Source of the DNA: a virus
IMG/VR virus record: IMGVR_UViG_3300032050_000278
Location: 1-42,303 of that record
Reading direction: 5' to 3' (one strand)
DNA: 42,303 nucleotides
The notes beneath the pieces were generated by a model. It ran no database searches, had not been told where the DNA came from, and saw only the letters and a program-made list of their open reading frames with translations. This document shows positions 21,473 through 32,299 of the stretch, piece by piece. Numbering within the stretch: position 1 is the stretch's first letter; every line of letters begins with the position of its first letter. Both the position numbers and the translations under genes were made by a program.

Positions 21473-23350
21473 ATGGCAAAGTTTCAATCTGGTGCCCAGC
21501 ATCCTTTAATCAAGGACACTGTTGAGGCTAAGACCAAAGTGCTATCCCATGTTAGGGAAGGCATTAGTGTTAAGCAGGCCATGGGCCTTGTGGGTAGACA
21601 AGAAGGCACCCTACGCCAATGGTTATCCAGGGATGCTAAGTTTGCCTCTGCGTTAGAAGACGCTAAAGAAGAGGGCGCCACCAGGGATTTGAGTGGTGAC
21701 AAGTTTTCTTTTGAGTTTGCTGAGTTTTCAAAAAATTTTTTGAACAGTAGTGTGTTCCCTCATCAACAGAATTGGGTTGATGTTTTGGAGGGTCGTACCC
21801 CTTCTTGGTTGCATCCGTCTATGACGTATGAGCCTTCTGATGATAAGACTCGTTTGTTAATTAATGTGCCCCCTGAGCATGCCAAGTCGACTACGATTAC
21901 TGTTAATTATTCGACTTACAAGATTTGTATGGACCCTGACAATACTCGTATTATTGTTATTTCTAAAACCCTGACTAAGGCTCAGGAGTTTGTTTATTCT
22001 ATTAAGCAACGTTTGACTCATCCTATGTGGGCTAAGATGCAGGCAACTTATGCCCCTCCTGGTGGTTGGCGTGAGGATGCTGATTCTTGGAAAGCCAACG
22101 CTATTACTCTTTCTCGTAACTCTACCGAAAAAGACCCTACTGTTCAGGCTTTGGGTATTGGTGGTCAAGTATATGGTGCCCGCGCTAACTTGATTATTCT
22201 TGATGACTGTGTGACTGGTGCTAACGCACATGAGTGGGAAAAGCAACTTGAGTGGATTCAGAAAGAAGTTATTACTCGTCTAGATGATGAGGGTGTGCTT
22301 CTAGTGTTGGGTACACGCTTTGCTGCCAATGACCTTTACCGTGAGATTAGAAGCCCTAAGCATTGGTCTAATGGTAAGTCTCCGTTTACATATTTTGCTA
22401 TGCCAGCAGTTTTAGAGTTTAAGGATAGCCCAAAAGATTGGGTTACTCTTTGGCCTAAGACTGACCAGAAGTCTGGTTCTAAAGAACCAAACGCTGAAGG
22501 TCTTTACAATAAATGGGACGGTCCAGCCCTTTATAGAAGACGTGGTGAAGTAACTCCGTCTACTTGGGCTTTGGTTTACCAGCAACAAGACATTCAAGAA
22601 AATTCAATTTTTTCCCCTGTCTGTGTTCAAGGTTCTATTAATGGTATGCGCCGTGTAGGTCCTTTACGTCCAAATGTTTTAGGTCACCCACAAGGTGGAG
22701 ACTTTTACACTATTATGGGTATTGACCCTGCTATGACAGGTAACACTGCAGCAGTTGTTATGGCTTTTGAACGTGGTACTCAGAAACGTTATATTCTTGA
22801 TGTTCACAATATGCGAGACCCTGACCCCCAAAAAATTCGGGCGCTCATGGAAGACTGGGTTAACAAGTACCCTATTAATGAGATGCGTATAGAAATTAAC
22901 GCACATCAAAAATCTTATGCTTTAGACACTGAACTGAACCAATATTTTGCTTCACGTGGTGTACAGATTCGTTCCCATTACACAAGTAAGAACAAGTGGG
23001 ATGAAACTTTTGGTGTTGCAGGTATGGCTGCTTTGTTTGGAACTGTACGTGATGGTAAACATCAAGACGACAGTTTGATTGAACTACCATCCTCTGAGAA
23101 CAATGAGCACGTTAAAGCGTTAATTAACCAGTTGATTACTTGGGATGCAAACGCACGAAAGTCTCAAAAGACTGATTGTGTTATGGCTTTGTGGTTTTGT
23201 GAGATTAGGGCTAAGGAATTAGTTCAACAATCAGGTTTTATGCAAACACATATAGAAAACAGATATACAACAAGACGTGGTGTTAATCAACGTGGTGTTG
23301 TTAATTTAGATGAACTAGCAGCACAACAGTATTCTCAATTATATTATTAG
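21473..23350 (+). CDS. terL: Terminase large subunit with N-terminal HTH (625 aa)
   Basis: ATPase: Walker A-like PPEHAKST at residues 133-140 and Walker B NLIILDD at 239-245. Nuclease: TIMGIDPAMTGNTAAVVMAF near residue 430 supplies the first aspartate of the RNase H-like fold. Residues of about 24-60 (REGISVKQAMGLVGRQEGT) resemble the helix-turn-helix of small terminase subunits, and no separate small subunit gene is visible. It is the first gene of the late block; the ribosome site is weak. It cuts and translocates genomic DNA into the procapsid. Confidence 0.9.
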   Translation: MAKFQSGAQHPLIKDTVEAKTKVLSHVREGISVKQAMGLVGRQEGTLRQWLSRDAKFASALEDAKEEGATRDLSGDKFSFEFAEFSKNFLNSSVFPHQQNWVDVLEGRTPSWLHPSMTYEPSDDKTRLLINVPPEHAKSTTITVNYSTYKICMDPDNTRIIVISKTLTKAQEFVYSIKQRLTHPMWAKMQATYAPPGGWREDADSWKANAITLSRNSTEKDPTVQALGIGGQVYGARANLIILDDCVTGANAHEWEKQLEWIQKEVITRLDDEGVLLVLGTRFAANDLYREIRSPKHWSNGKSPFTYFAMPAVLEFKDSPKDWVTLWPKTDQKSGSKEPNAEGLYNKWDGPALYRRRGEVTPSTWALVYQQQDIQENSIFSPVCVQGSINGMRRVGPLRPNVLGHPQGGDFYTIMGIDPAMTGNTAAVVMAFERGTQKRYILDVHNMRDPDPQKIRALMEDWVNKYPINEMRIEINAHQKSYALDTELNQYFASRGVQIRSHYTSKNKWDETFGVAGMAALFGTVRDGKHQDDSLIELPSSENNEHVKALINQLITWDANARKSQKTDCVMALWFCEIRAKELVQQSGFMQTHIENRYTTRRGVNQRGVVNLDELAAQQYSQLYY

Positions 23351-23358
23351 GAGTTTGA

Positions 23359-25080
23359 ATGGCACTTGATGTGCAGCAGATAGCGGATAAAGTTGAAGGT
23401 CTCCGCCGCCGCTACAGCGAACGTGATAGCCGTATGCAAAACGTTCTTTCTGTTCGACGCGGAAGAATAGAATCAATTTTCCCAGACTTTTTCCCTGAAG
23501 GTATGACAACACCAATGATTGCTAACTTCATTGATGTTGCTGCTAAAGATTTGGCGGAAGTACTTGCCCCACTTCCTTCTTTTAATTGCTCAACGGCAAA
23601 CGTAAATTCTGACCGCGCCAAAAGCGCTGCAGAGAAAAGAACAATGATTGCTAACTATTATGTTCAATCATCGCGTCTACAGACGCAAATGTATACTGGG
23701 GCTGACTGGTACCTGACATATGGCTTTTTGCCAATCGTAATAGAATTAGATGCCGAAAACAGCCAGCCTCGTATACGTATAGATAATCCAATGGGTGCTT
23801 ACCCAGAGTTTGACCGCTTTGGTCGCGTTATTTCTTACACACACAGATATCAAAAAACTGTTGCAGAGTTAGTTGCAGAGTTCCCTGAATACGCTAGTCA
23901 AATTATTGGACCTCAAGGTTACAAGAGTGTTGACATGTATTCAATGCTTGAACTTGTTCGATATGAAGATAAAGAACAAATAATTGTTTTTCTACCACAA
24001 CGCTCAAATCTTCCATTATCTGTTGTTGAAAATCCTACTGGTGAAATATTAGTACGTGTTGCACGTAAACCAAGTATTGATGATGAGACACGTGGACAGT
24101 TTGATGATGTTATTTGGGTTCAACTTGCCAGAGCACGTTTCGCTTTTCTTGCCCTTGAAGCGGCAGAGAAAAGCGTACAAGCACCTCTTGCGTTACCTAA
24201 TGATGTTCAAGAACTTGCTTTTGGTCCAGATGCTGTGTTGCGTTCTCAAAACCCACAGCAAATCCGCAGAGTCGGATTGGAATTACCAACTGCAGCATTT
24301 ACAGAACAATCATTATTACAGCAAGAAATGCGTTTGGGCGCACGATATCCAGAAGGTCGCTCAGGCAACATTGATGCCAGCATCATTACTGGACAAGGCG
24401 TCCAAGCGTTACTTGGTGCATTTGATTCACAAATCAAAGCAGGTCAACAAGTACTTGCACAAACACTTGAAGATGTTGTTTCTCTCTGTTTACGTTTAGA
24501 TGAAAAGATTTTCCCATTCGAAAGAACAGTTCGTGGGTACAATGATGGTTCCCCATATGAACTTAAATACAATCCAACTAAAGACATCAAAGGTGATTAC
24601 ACCGTTGAGGTACGTTACGGATTAATGGCAGGGTTAGACCCTAGCCGTGCACTTATATTCTCACTTCAAGCACTTGGTGGAGATTTAGTTTCTCGCGAAT
24701 TTGTAATGAGTGAACTACCTTGGTCTGTTAACGTTGCCAAGGAACAAGAACGCATAGATATTCAACGTATGCGTGATAATTTAAATAAAGCAGTTAGCGC
24801 TGCTGCTGGGGCTTTACCTGAAATGATTGCAACAGGTCAAGATGTTTCAACTTTGTTAAATAAATTTGCTGACATTATTGAAAAAAGACGTGATGGTATA
24901 TCAATTGAAAATGCTGTTAAAGAAGCATTCCAACCAGAACAACCTGAACCTACTCCAGCAGGCACAGAAAATCCAGAACAAGTTGCAGCGCAACCGTCCC
25001 CTGTCGGCGCTCCTTCGGCTGGTCCTGCTGGAGCCCTTCCTCCAGATTTAACCGCAATTATGGGACAGTTAGCAGGATAA
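23359..25080 (+). CDS. Portal protein (573 aa)
   Basis: AGGAG ahead of ATG 23359, directly behind terminase. The size, the gene order and the middle region (ADWYLTYGFLPIVIELDAEN, then MGAYPEFDRFGRVISYTHRY) fit a portal. The last 60 residues are Pro/Ala/Gln-rich (PTPAGTENPEQVAAQPSPVG). It forms the dodecameric DNA entry ring. I identify it mostly by context. Confidence 0.75.
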   Translation: MALDVQQIADKVEGLRRRYSERDSRMQNVLSVRRGRIESIFPDFFPEGMTTPMIANFIDVAAKDLAEVLAPLPSFNCSTANVNSDRAKSAAEKRTMIANYYVQSSRLQTQMYTGADWYLTYGFLPIVIELDAENSQPRIRIDNPMGAYPEFDRFGRVISYTHRYQKTVAELVAEFPEYASQIIGPQGYKSVDMYSMLELVRYEDKEQIIVFLPQRSNLPLSVVENPTGEILVRVARKPSIDDETRGQFDDVIWVQLARARFAFLALEAAEKSVQAPLALPNDVQELAFGPDAVLRSQNPQQIRRVGLELPTAAFTEQSLLQQEMRLGARYPEGRSGNIDASIITGQGVQALLGAFDSQIKAGQQVLAQTLEDVVSLCLRLDEKIFPFERTVRGYNDGSPYELKYNPTKDIKGDYTVEVRYGLMAGLDPSRALIFSLQALGGDLVSREFVMSELPWSVNVAKEQERIDIQRMRDNLNKAVSAAAGALPEMIATGQDVSTLLNKFADIIEKRRDGISIENAVKEAFQPEQPEPTPAGTENPEQVAAQPSPVGAPSAGPAGALPPDLTAIMGQLAG

Positions 25081-25081
25081 A

Positions 25082-25333
25082 ATGACAAAGCGCACACACC
25101 CTGACTATGTAAAGATGTTTCAGGATTCGTTAAACGGCTTTGTTCAAGACTTACATCCAATGGGTGCTATGGCAACAGGCGTTATAACAGTTGTTGAAAT
25201 GATTGATTCCGAAGGAAGATATTTTTTACACGTATTAGATGACGGTAAGTCTCCGATTTGGAAACTTAAAGGAATGCTAGACGCAGCACACATTCAACTA
25301 GATGATAAAGAATTTGATGAGGACGAAGATTAA
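25082..25333 (+). CDS. Hypothetical head-region protein (83 aa)
   Basis: ATG 25082 two bases after the portal stop. The acidic C-terminus (DDKEFDEDED) follows a beta-rich middle (SEGRYFLHVLDDGKSPIW). No family recognised. Its stop overlaps the next start (TAATG). Confidence 0.7.
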   Translation: MTKRTHPDYVKMFQDSLNGFVQDLHPMGAMATGVITVVEMIDSEGRYFLHVLDDGKSPIWKLKGMLDAAHIQLDDKEFDEDED

Positions 25334-25782
25334 TGGCAATTAGAGAACAAGTATCAGGTCCTGGTAGTAATTCAAAGAGAACTGATTTAAATGTTTCTAG
25401 ACAACCAGCAAGATATATGTCTGGTGGTTCTTATGGTGAAGGTCAAGAACTTATGGGTCTTCAACAAGGTGCAACTATGGCTGGTCCAACTCCAAATATG
25501 GTTGGCGGTGGACGTGGTGGTATGTCTAAACCTATTTCTTCTTTCGCTGCAACATCCCCAATTACTCAACTTACTGCACCAACTGAAAGACCAAATGAAC
25601 CACAAACTGCTGGTATGCCTTTTGGTCCTGGAACAAATTTTATAAGTCTTCCACCAAGTAATCAAAGAACTCCTGCAAATGTAGCAACTGAAATGTTAAA
25701 TAATCCACAAGTGCAAGACATTGCAGGTGTTGCTGATATTTTTATGGCAATGGAAGGTCAAGGCAAAGGTTTTGGGTATTAA
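25333..25782 (+). CDS. Hypothetical low-complexity head protein (149 aa)
   Basis: Gly/Pro/Ser-rich (GPTPNMVGGGRGGMSKPISS), with repeated GPGxN; no domain recognised. Coupled to both neighbours by TAATG overlaps. Likely a minor virion protein because of its place between portal and ejection proteins. Confidence 0.65.
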   Translation: MAIREQVSGPGSNSKRTDLNVSRQPARYMSGGSYGEGQELMGLQQGATMAGPTPNMVGGGRGGMSKPISSFAATSPITQLTAPTERPNEPQTAGMPFGPGTNFISLPPSNQRTPANVATEMLNNPQVQDIAGVADIFMAMEGQGKGFGY

Positions 25783-28700
25783 TGTCTCGGATACCAGGAT
25801 GGAATCCACCAGAACCTTTTAGACCTGCTGGTAATCAATATTTACCAGAATTAGCAGTAGCGTCTTATCGCGCTAATTTGCCAGAAAAAGATTTACAACA
25901 AATTAATACTTGGAGTAAACTCTATGACAAACATAGAGAATTACTTAAGATGGACAACAAAGATGCTAACGAAGAATTTCTTCAACTTGATGACGGTATT
26001 CAAGAAGCATTAAAAAGTACTTTTGATAATCCTGATTATTTAAATAAACCAAGCAACTGGACAATATTAGGAACAATAGGTTCCCTTGCTAAAAAAACAA
26101 TTCAATCACCTTTCACTGGTGCTTTCAAAGCATTGCAAGGTTACAGTCAAGCATTAACTGGAACTGTTGGTGGAACACTTACTTATGCTAAGCAAACAGG
26201 TCAATACACACCAAGCATGCTTAACTTCTGGTCTGATGACTGGGATGGCAAACGTATATGGAACGTTGAATATACAAAAAAATTAGAAGAAACATACGGT
26301 CCAGGTATGTCTGCTTTAGCAAAAGGTTTAGTAACAGGATGGACACCTGGTCGAGTAATTGAAGAAGCAGGTGGGGTGACACCTGAACTTGAACGTGCTT
26401 TATCTTTCATGCAAGAAAACCCACAAGACTTTGCTGACATTCTTGGTGATTATCGCAGAGCACAAGTAAGTCCTGGTAGAGAAGTTGCCAGAAGACAAAT
26501 GCGTTTATCTCCTGATGCACCTTTGGCTGAAGAAAAAGTTTTTGACAGAATTTCTGGAACATATGATGCAACGTTTCAAATACTTGCAGACCCTTTAACT
26601 TGGGCAACTGCTGGTACTTGGGCTGCAGGTAAAGCACTTGTTAAAGGTGTACAAGCAGGAGAACGTGTTGGCGTTCTTGGAAAACTTACTTTAAAAGAAA
26701 ACTTACAACCTAGAACACCTATTATTAATAAGGGTGCTATTTATGGAACTTTATTTAAAAAAGGTATTGCACCTGAATTAGCAGTTCCTAAAGTATTTGA
26801 ATTTGATGAAGTTAAAAAAGTATGGGACGGCATACCTGATGTAACTCCTGGTCTTGGACCGTTGTTAAAACAGTTTAGAGAAGGCGCACCAGAAGTTAGA
26901 ACAAGAGTTATGACTTCTATTGCCCAAAATTATCCTGCATATAACAATGATGCTATTGTTCGTAAACTTGCTTTCGGTGGCATTGAAGACTCAAAATCTG
27001 CTGCACAATATTTTACTAACACACAACATGCTTTAGATTTGTTTAGTGGTAAATCTAACAGCATGATGTTCTATAGAACTAACAATGTTGTTACCGCAAC
27101 TAAGTCTTCACTATGGGCTAACTCAATTCGTAAATCAATTGGTGACATATTCAGTAGTAGACTTAAAGGTACAACAGATGTTAATCTTTTTGAAGCAATC
27201 CAAAAAACAGATAACGTTGTTGATACCGCATATCTTGAAGGTAAATACATTGAAGTTGGTGGGGACCTTTCTAAAGCGATAGCACGTATTTCTGATTTAA
27301 GACAATCTGACCCATTGTTTATATTTGCTGCAGAAAAAATGAAAACATTTTCTTCAAAAGTAAATAAACTTGCATCTCGTGCACCACTTGGTAGACCAAT
27401 CTTTACAGATGACAAGATGGTTGGGGAAACATTAAATACTTTCAGAGATACAGCACGTTTAGTTTTACCTAAAGAAGAAGCAGGGGTATTAACTCAAAGG
27501 TTTGCTGACTTAAAAGAATATGACAGAATAGTTCTTCTTAGAGGTTTGTACACAGATATTTTACACAGCAGTGGTTTAGGTGCAACCCCTGGTGGTTCTA
27601 CTATTATTGAAACAATACTTAAAGATAAATTTGGTGGCTTAGGTACTTTTGCTACAGGTAATGTTCTTGACATTCCTAAGAATTTACAAGTAAGTGATTT
27701 AGCAAGAGTTGGTTCTGAACTAGGTGCAGAGTTTGATAAAGTAAAAGTTCAATCACCTTTACATAATTTTCAATTCACTCCAGCAATTGGTCAACTAGAT
27801 TGGCTTGAGATTGCTAAACTTCAATCAGATAATGCTAGAATTTTTAACGGATTACGTCGTCTAGGTGTAATCATTAATGGTCAAGCAGTTTCTCAGTACA
27901 CTAATGCTTGGACTTTATTAACTCTTGCCCCTAAACTTGGTATTCGTGCAACAATAGACGAACTATTCTTATTTACTTTGTACGCACCTAAAGAAGTTAT
28001 GTACAATTATTTACGTGGTGTAGGAAGAACAGCCGTTAAAGTTCTTGCTGCTGCTAAAGGTAAGCCAGAAGGTTTGTCTCTTACAGGTGAAAACGTATTT
28101 AAAATACAAAACATGATTAGTAACGAAGAGCGCATTGCTCTTCAGAAACAAATCGAAGAAGAATTTCCTTTAGACTTTAATCAACAGAAAAAAGCATTAT
28201 CAACTAGGTTGTTTGGTCTTGCCTTAGATAGATTAAAGATAGAACAAGGTTTAGGTAAACATATTCCTGGTTCTGGTGGTTTAAATGATTCAGATATTGA
28301 ATCCCTTAAAGAACTTTTCTTACATAATCCTTTAGGTTTTGACGCACTTGCTTCTTCTCAAGCAAGAACTGCTGGTTTAAGTGGCGGATTCCTTCGCCCA
28401 ACAGAAGACTTAATGGCTAATGAAGTCATGGAAACTGCCATGAAAGAACTTGGTGTTAAGAATCCAGGTAAATGGGTTAATCTTCCTAGCAGTGCGGCTA
28501 GAGCAGAAAGAGTTTTGGGACAATACTCTAACGTTTCTGCAAGATTTAGTAGTAATTACGAAAAATTTGGTATTAAAACCGATACTCCTCAACAGATATT
28601 TGTTAGAAATAATGGTTTAGAGAATCAACAAGACTTCACTAATGCTGTTACTGATGTTCTAAAACTGTTTGGTGTTAAGTTACCTGCAGGAAAAACATAC

Positions 28701-31028
28701 TTAGACCTTGTTAGAGATGTTAAATCAGGTTTATTAGTTGACCCAATGAAGGAATTAGCAGAGGGTCCTGGACGTACTCTACTAAATTCTTTATCAGAGT
28801 ACGCTACTTTAAAAGGTTCAGCCTCAGATGTAGAAATTATAACACGTTGGGTTGAACAACACCTATTAGATTTACGTAAATCATTTCATGGTTCAGCAGA
28901 TTTAAGTGTATTCAATACTAAATTGTTTAATAGAGTTAAACAAGGAAGTATTAAACAAGTATCTAAAGGTGAAATAGATAAAGTTATTACACCATTTAGA
29001 TGGAATCAACTTCCTATACAAGAATTTGATGAACTTGTTAAAGATAATCTAATTGCTGGTGATTTGTTAGTACCATTCCAAGCAGGACCAACTAACTTAA
29101 AAGAATACTTTGCTGAATACGGTACTAAAATATTTGAAGCAATGGACCAACAGGTAACATCATATTTCCGTACACCTGCTTTTATGTCTTTCTATCTTGA
29201 AAGAATGGATAACTTCCGTAAAGGTGGATATAGACAACAATCTGTAAAAGAATTTGTTAATAAATTTCGTGCTGAAAAGATTGAAAGAGTTGGTAGACCT
29301 CTTTCTGCTGCTGAAGAAATTAAAATAATTCAAAGAGCAGAAGATATGACAGCCAGAGCAATAGTTGAATATTCTGTTCAAGATTCATTAAATTCAATTA
29401 TGAAGTTTGCTGATAACCCTGATGTTAGAACAGCACTTGCATTTAATATGCGTAACGGTTCACGTTTCTATCGTGCAACAGAAGACTTTGTTAGAAGACT
29501 ATATAGATTAAAAGACCATTCATTAAAAACAGTTATGAGAATGCGTCTTAGTGCATTAGGTTTGAGTGCTTCAGGGTTTATTCATGAGGATGCACAGGGT
29601 CAAGGATACCTTGTTATGCCTATGGATGACCTGATATTCCAAGTAGTTGATAAGCCTTTAAGAGTATTAACTGGTGGAAAACCAGGGTATAGTCAACCAT
29701 TAGTTGGTGACTTTACTTTTAAATTACAACAACTAAACCCATCATTTGGTCCAGATGCAACAACACCAACATTATCTGGTCCATTAGCAAGTTTAAATAT
29801 TTATTTAGTTAAATCAATTCTTGGTCGTTTAGGACCAGATGGCAGATATGCTGCAGATAAAGTTGATAATATTTTACTTGGCGATATTGGTGATAACTTA
29901 GATTTAAAGAAAGCAATACTTCCATTATCTTTAAATAGATTATGGAGTATCATTGGTGCTGGCGAGAAAGATAAACAAGAAGCATCTGCTGTTCATCAAG
30001 TAATTGCATATAATGCAGCACATGGTAAAGGTTTACCTGTTGATGCTACCCCTGAAGAACAATATGAGTACATTAAAAATACTCGTATATCAGGACATAA
30101 CTTAGTTGTTATGCGTAACTTACTTGGATTACTTCCAATACCTGTTTCTCCTACATTAAAAGAAACTAAAGATATACCTGAATTTCTAAAAGAAGTAGGC
30201 GTTGTAAGCGTTAGACAAGAGTTCTTTGACATATTCGAAGGCGTATTATCTAACCCTAACCCTAGAATAGATGACCCATATGAGGAAGCATTAGCCATTT
30301 ACATTGGCAAGAATCCTAATAAACTTATCTATACTGTTTCTCGTGCAGAGAAAACAACAGATGTTGCTTTTAAGAAAACCGAAGAAGTTAAAGATTGGTA
30401 TATTAAAAACAAAGGTTTGGTTGAGAAGTACGGTGAAGCAGCATGGTTAGCAGCACCTAGTGTTGGTGAATTTACTGCTTCTACTTATGCTTGGTTTGAG
30501 GCTGCAGAATTAATTGATAATAGAGATTTAGAAACCTATTTACGTGAAGTTCAAATAGCCGTTGATAGACAAAACTATTTTGATTTAGAAGAACGTGCAG
30601 CCGAAGAGATTAGCAGAACTGCTGATACTACTGCTATTAAACAAATCGGTGCTCAAATGAACTTAGCACAAGAGATGATTCTTAATTCTAATCCTTTACT
30701 AAGACAACGTTTTGCTACTGGTGATTTCGGTGTTGAAAAGGAAAAACAATATCTTACTAATTTAACTTATCTTTTAGCAGATGAGTCTGTTAAGATGGAG
30801 CCTGCTACTAGAGATAAATTAAATAAAGCGTTAAAGATTATGAGCGAGACTGCTTATAAGATTAATAGTGATAATGGCATGAGTACTTCATTTAGAAGAA
30901 TGGTTAGAGATGAAGCCCTTGCTGATTTATCTGTATTAAGTAATCTTGATTACACTGTTCGTCAGGCTAATAAAGCAATATTAACTCCAATATTAAAAGA
31001 CCTAAGTAGGGATACACAAATTAGATGA
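25782..31028 (+). CDS. Very large internal virion / ejection protein (1748 aa)
   Basis: By far the largest gene. Sequence is mixed alpha-helical with several amphipathic and hydrophobic stretches (for example TNAWTLLTLAPKLGIRATID), no coiled-coil repeats of a tape measure, and no enzymatic motif I recognise. Residues 1-150 resemble the openings of podovirus internal proteins (WNPPEPFRPAGNQYLPELA). Position between portal and scaffold with a transglycosylase in the same cluster suggests an ejectosome component that crosses the cell envelope with the DNA. Confidence 0.7.
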   Translation: MSRIPGWNPPEPFRPAGNQYLPELAVASYRANLPEKDLQQINTWSKLYDKHRELLKMDNKDANEEFLQLDDGIQEALKSTFDNPDYLNKPSNWTILGTIGSLAKKTIQSPFTGAFKALQGYSQALTGTVGGTLTYAKQTGQYTPSMLNFWSDDWDGKRIWNVEYTKKLEETYGPGMSALAKGLVTGWTPGRVIEEAGGVTPELERALSFMQENPQDFADILGDYRRAQVSPGREVARRQMRLSPDAPLAEEKVFDRISGTYDATFQILADPLTWATAGTWAAGKALVKGVQAGERVGVLGKLTLKENLQPRTPIINKGAIYGTLFKKGIAPELAVPKVFEFDEVKKVWDGIPDVTPGLGPLLKQFREGAPEVRTRVMTSIAQNYPAYNNDAIVRKLAFGGIEDSKSAAQYFTNTQHALDLFSGKSNSMMFYRTNNVVTATKSSLWANSIRKSIGDIFSSRLKGTTDVNLFEAIQKTDNVVDTAYLEGKYIEVGGDLSKAIARISDLRQSDPLFIFAAEKMKTFSSKVNKLASRAPLGRPIFTDDKMVGETLNTFRDTARLVLPKEEAGVLTQRFADLKEYDRIVLLRGLYTDILHSSGLGATPGGSTIIETILKDKFGGLGTFATGNVLDIPKNLQVSDLARVGSELGAEFDKVKVQSPLHNFQFTPAIGQLDWLEIAKLQSDNARIFNGLRRLGVIINGQAVSQYTNAWTLLTLAPKLGIRATIDELFLFTLYAPKEVMYNYLRGVGRTAVKVLAAAKGKPEGLSLTGENVFKIQNMISNEERIALQKQIEEEFPLDFNQQKKALSTRLFGLALDRLKIEQGLGKHIPGSGGLNDSDIESLKELFLHNPLGFDALASSQARTAGLSGGFLRPTEDLMANEVMETAMKELGVKNPGKWVNLPSSAARAERVLGQYSNVSARFSSNYEKFGIKTDTPQQIFVRNNGLENQQDFTNAVTDVLKLFGVKLPAGKTYLDLVRDVKSGLLVDPMKELAEGPGRTLLNSLSEYATLKGSASDVEIITRWVEQHLLDLRKSFHGSADLSVFNTKLFNRVKQGSIKQVSKGEIDKVITPFRWNQLPIQEFDELVKDNLIAGDLLVPFQAGPTNLKEYFAEYGTKIFEAMDQQVTSYFRTPAFMSFYLERMDNFRKGGYRQQSVKEFVNKFRAEKIERVGRPLSAAEEIKIIQRAEDMTARAIVEYSVQDSLNSIMKFADNPDVRTALAFNMRNGSRFYRATEDFVRRLYRLKDHSLKTVMRMRLSALGLSASGFIHEDAQGQGYLVMPMDDLIFQVVDKPLRVLTGGKPGYSQPLVGDFTFKLQQLNPSFGPDATTPTLSGPLASLNIYLVKSILGRLGPDGRYAADKVDNILLGDIGDNLDLKKAILPLSLNRLWSIIGAGEKDKQEASAVHQVIAYNAAHGKGLPVDATPEEQYEYIKNTRISGHNLVVMRNLLGLLPIPVSPTLKETKDIPEFLKEVGVVSVRQEFFDIFEGVLSNPNPRIDDPYEEALAIYIGKNPNKLIYTVSRAEKTTDVAFKKTEEVKDWYIKNKGLVEKYGEAAWLAAPSVGEFTASTYAWFEAAELIDNRDLETYLREVQIAVDRQNYFDLEERAAEEISRTADTTAIKQIGAQMNLAQEMILNSNPLLRQRFATGDFGVEKEKQYLTNLTYLLADESVKMEPATRDKLNKALKIMSETAYKINSDNGMSTSFRRMVRDEALADLSVLSNLDYTVRQANKAILTPILKDLSRDTQIR

Positions 31029-32299
31029 TAGTTAATGGTACGTATGATGAGACTACTGGCACATTTACTTTTGAATATGTAGAGCAACAGCCTTCTACAG
31101 TTGGTACAACAGGTATGCCTACACTTGGTACGACTGGACAAAAACCTTTAGGTTCTACAACTGGTGTTGCTTTACCTAAACGTTTTACTATTACTTTAAG
31201 TGCATCAGAAGTTCAAAAGATTCCTGGTGCTAAGATTGATGAGGTAAGTAGAATTGCTTATCTTGATTCAAGTCAATTAGTTAAACTTAATAAAGCACAA
31301 GAAATTGAAATAGAAAAACCTGCACCTAAATCATCTATTATAGATGCAGCAAAGTGGGACCCTAATCGTACTACTTATCAAGCAGAAGAACCAGTAGAAG
31401 AACCTGCTTATAAAAAAGGAATGGTTGTTGATAAAGCAATCCTTCTTGGTAAAAAAGGTATTGCGCAAGACCCTGTCACTAGGGCTATAACATTTATTCT
31501 TCCAGCAAATGAACAAGCAGAAACTTTAGCAGGAAAAGGTGGGGACCTTAATCCAAGTTTTGCTGTTATTGTTCCTAAAAAATCTTATATTGGTTCAGGA
31601 ATGGTAACTACTGCTGTTGCTTATGATGCTGTTACTGCTCAAGAAAACTTGATTTCTGATTTAATTAAAGAAAATAAAGTTGATGAATTTAAGAACCTAT
31701 TATTAGATAAAGGTTTCTACGAATTTGCTGGTTTATCTTTACCGCAAGTTAGAAGCAGTATGGCTCAAAAAGGTGTAGCAGATTCATTTATGAGTTCTGC
31801 ACTTAATGGTTTTCTATATCTTTATAGTCAACAAAATTATCAAAACATTATAGAAGATACTGAAACATTTACTTATAATGATTTTGCTAAAAACTATAAA
31901 CCTGACTTTATTGAAGAGTCAGCCTATGTTCCATCTAGAAGAGATGCAGATGCATCAGTTGATGCAGCCTATATTGAGTACGTTGGACGACGTGCTACCG
32001 ATAAAGAAAAGCAAGCATTCTTTTCTGCTCTTGAACGTGAAGCGTCAAGTAACCCAGTTCGTTCTGTTCCTGGTATGGGTGCAGGACCTGATACTACACT
32101 TGGTGGATTTACAGAAGAAGACCTTGGTGCTTTTGCAAGTGAGTTCGCTTTAGCCACACCTGGTGCTGAAAAGTATGGTGAAGGTTTTGGTGGTTATAAA
32201 ACGTTTAATAATGTTTTAAGTTCTTTGGTAAGTGATTTAGAGAACGAAACACAATTTATTAATAAACCAATTTTAGGTGAAAATCCTAATGCAGTATAG
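31025..32299 (+). CDS. Internal virion protein candidate (424 aa)
   Basis: Start overlaps the previous stop (ATGA). N-terminal Thr/Gly-rich segment (TVGTTGMPTLGTTGQKPLG), a middle beta region and a C-terminal helical segment EYVGRRATDKEKQAFFSALE. No enzymatic motif. Part of the ejection cluster by position. Confidence 0.65.
   Translation: MIVNGTYDETTGTFTFEYVEQQPSTVGTTGMPTLGTTGQKPLGSTTGVALPKRFTITLSASEVQKIPGAKIDEVSRIAYLDSSQLVKLNKAQEIEIEKPAPKSSIIDAAKWDPNRTTYQAEEPVEEPAYKKGMVVDKAILLGKKGIAQDPVTRAITFILPANEQAETLAGKGGDLNPSFAVIVPKKSYIGSGMVTTAVAYDAVTAQENLISDLIKENKVDEFKNLLLDKGFYEFAGLSLPQVRSSMAQKGVADSFMSSALNGFLYLYSQQNYQNIIEDTETFTYNDFAKNYKPDFIEESAYVPSRRDADASVDAAYIEYVGRRATDKEKQAFFSALEREASSNPVRSVPGMGAGPDTTLGGFTEEDLGAFASEFALATPGAEKYGEGFGGYKTFNNVLSSLVSDLENETQFINKPILGENPNAV

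Noticed and set aside
24056-24499. 147-residue frame inside the portal gene
   Set aside because: Leu/His/Gln-rich shadow frame with no independent start signal; the portal frame is clearly the real one.
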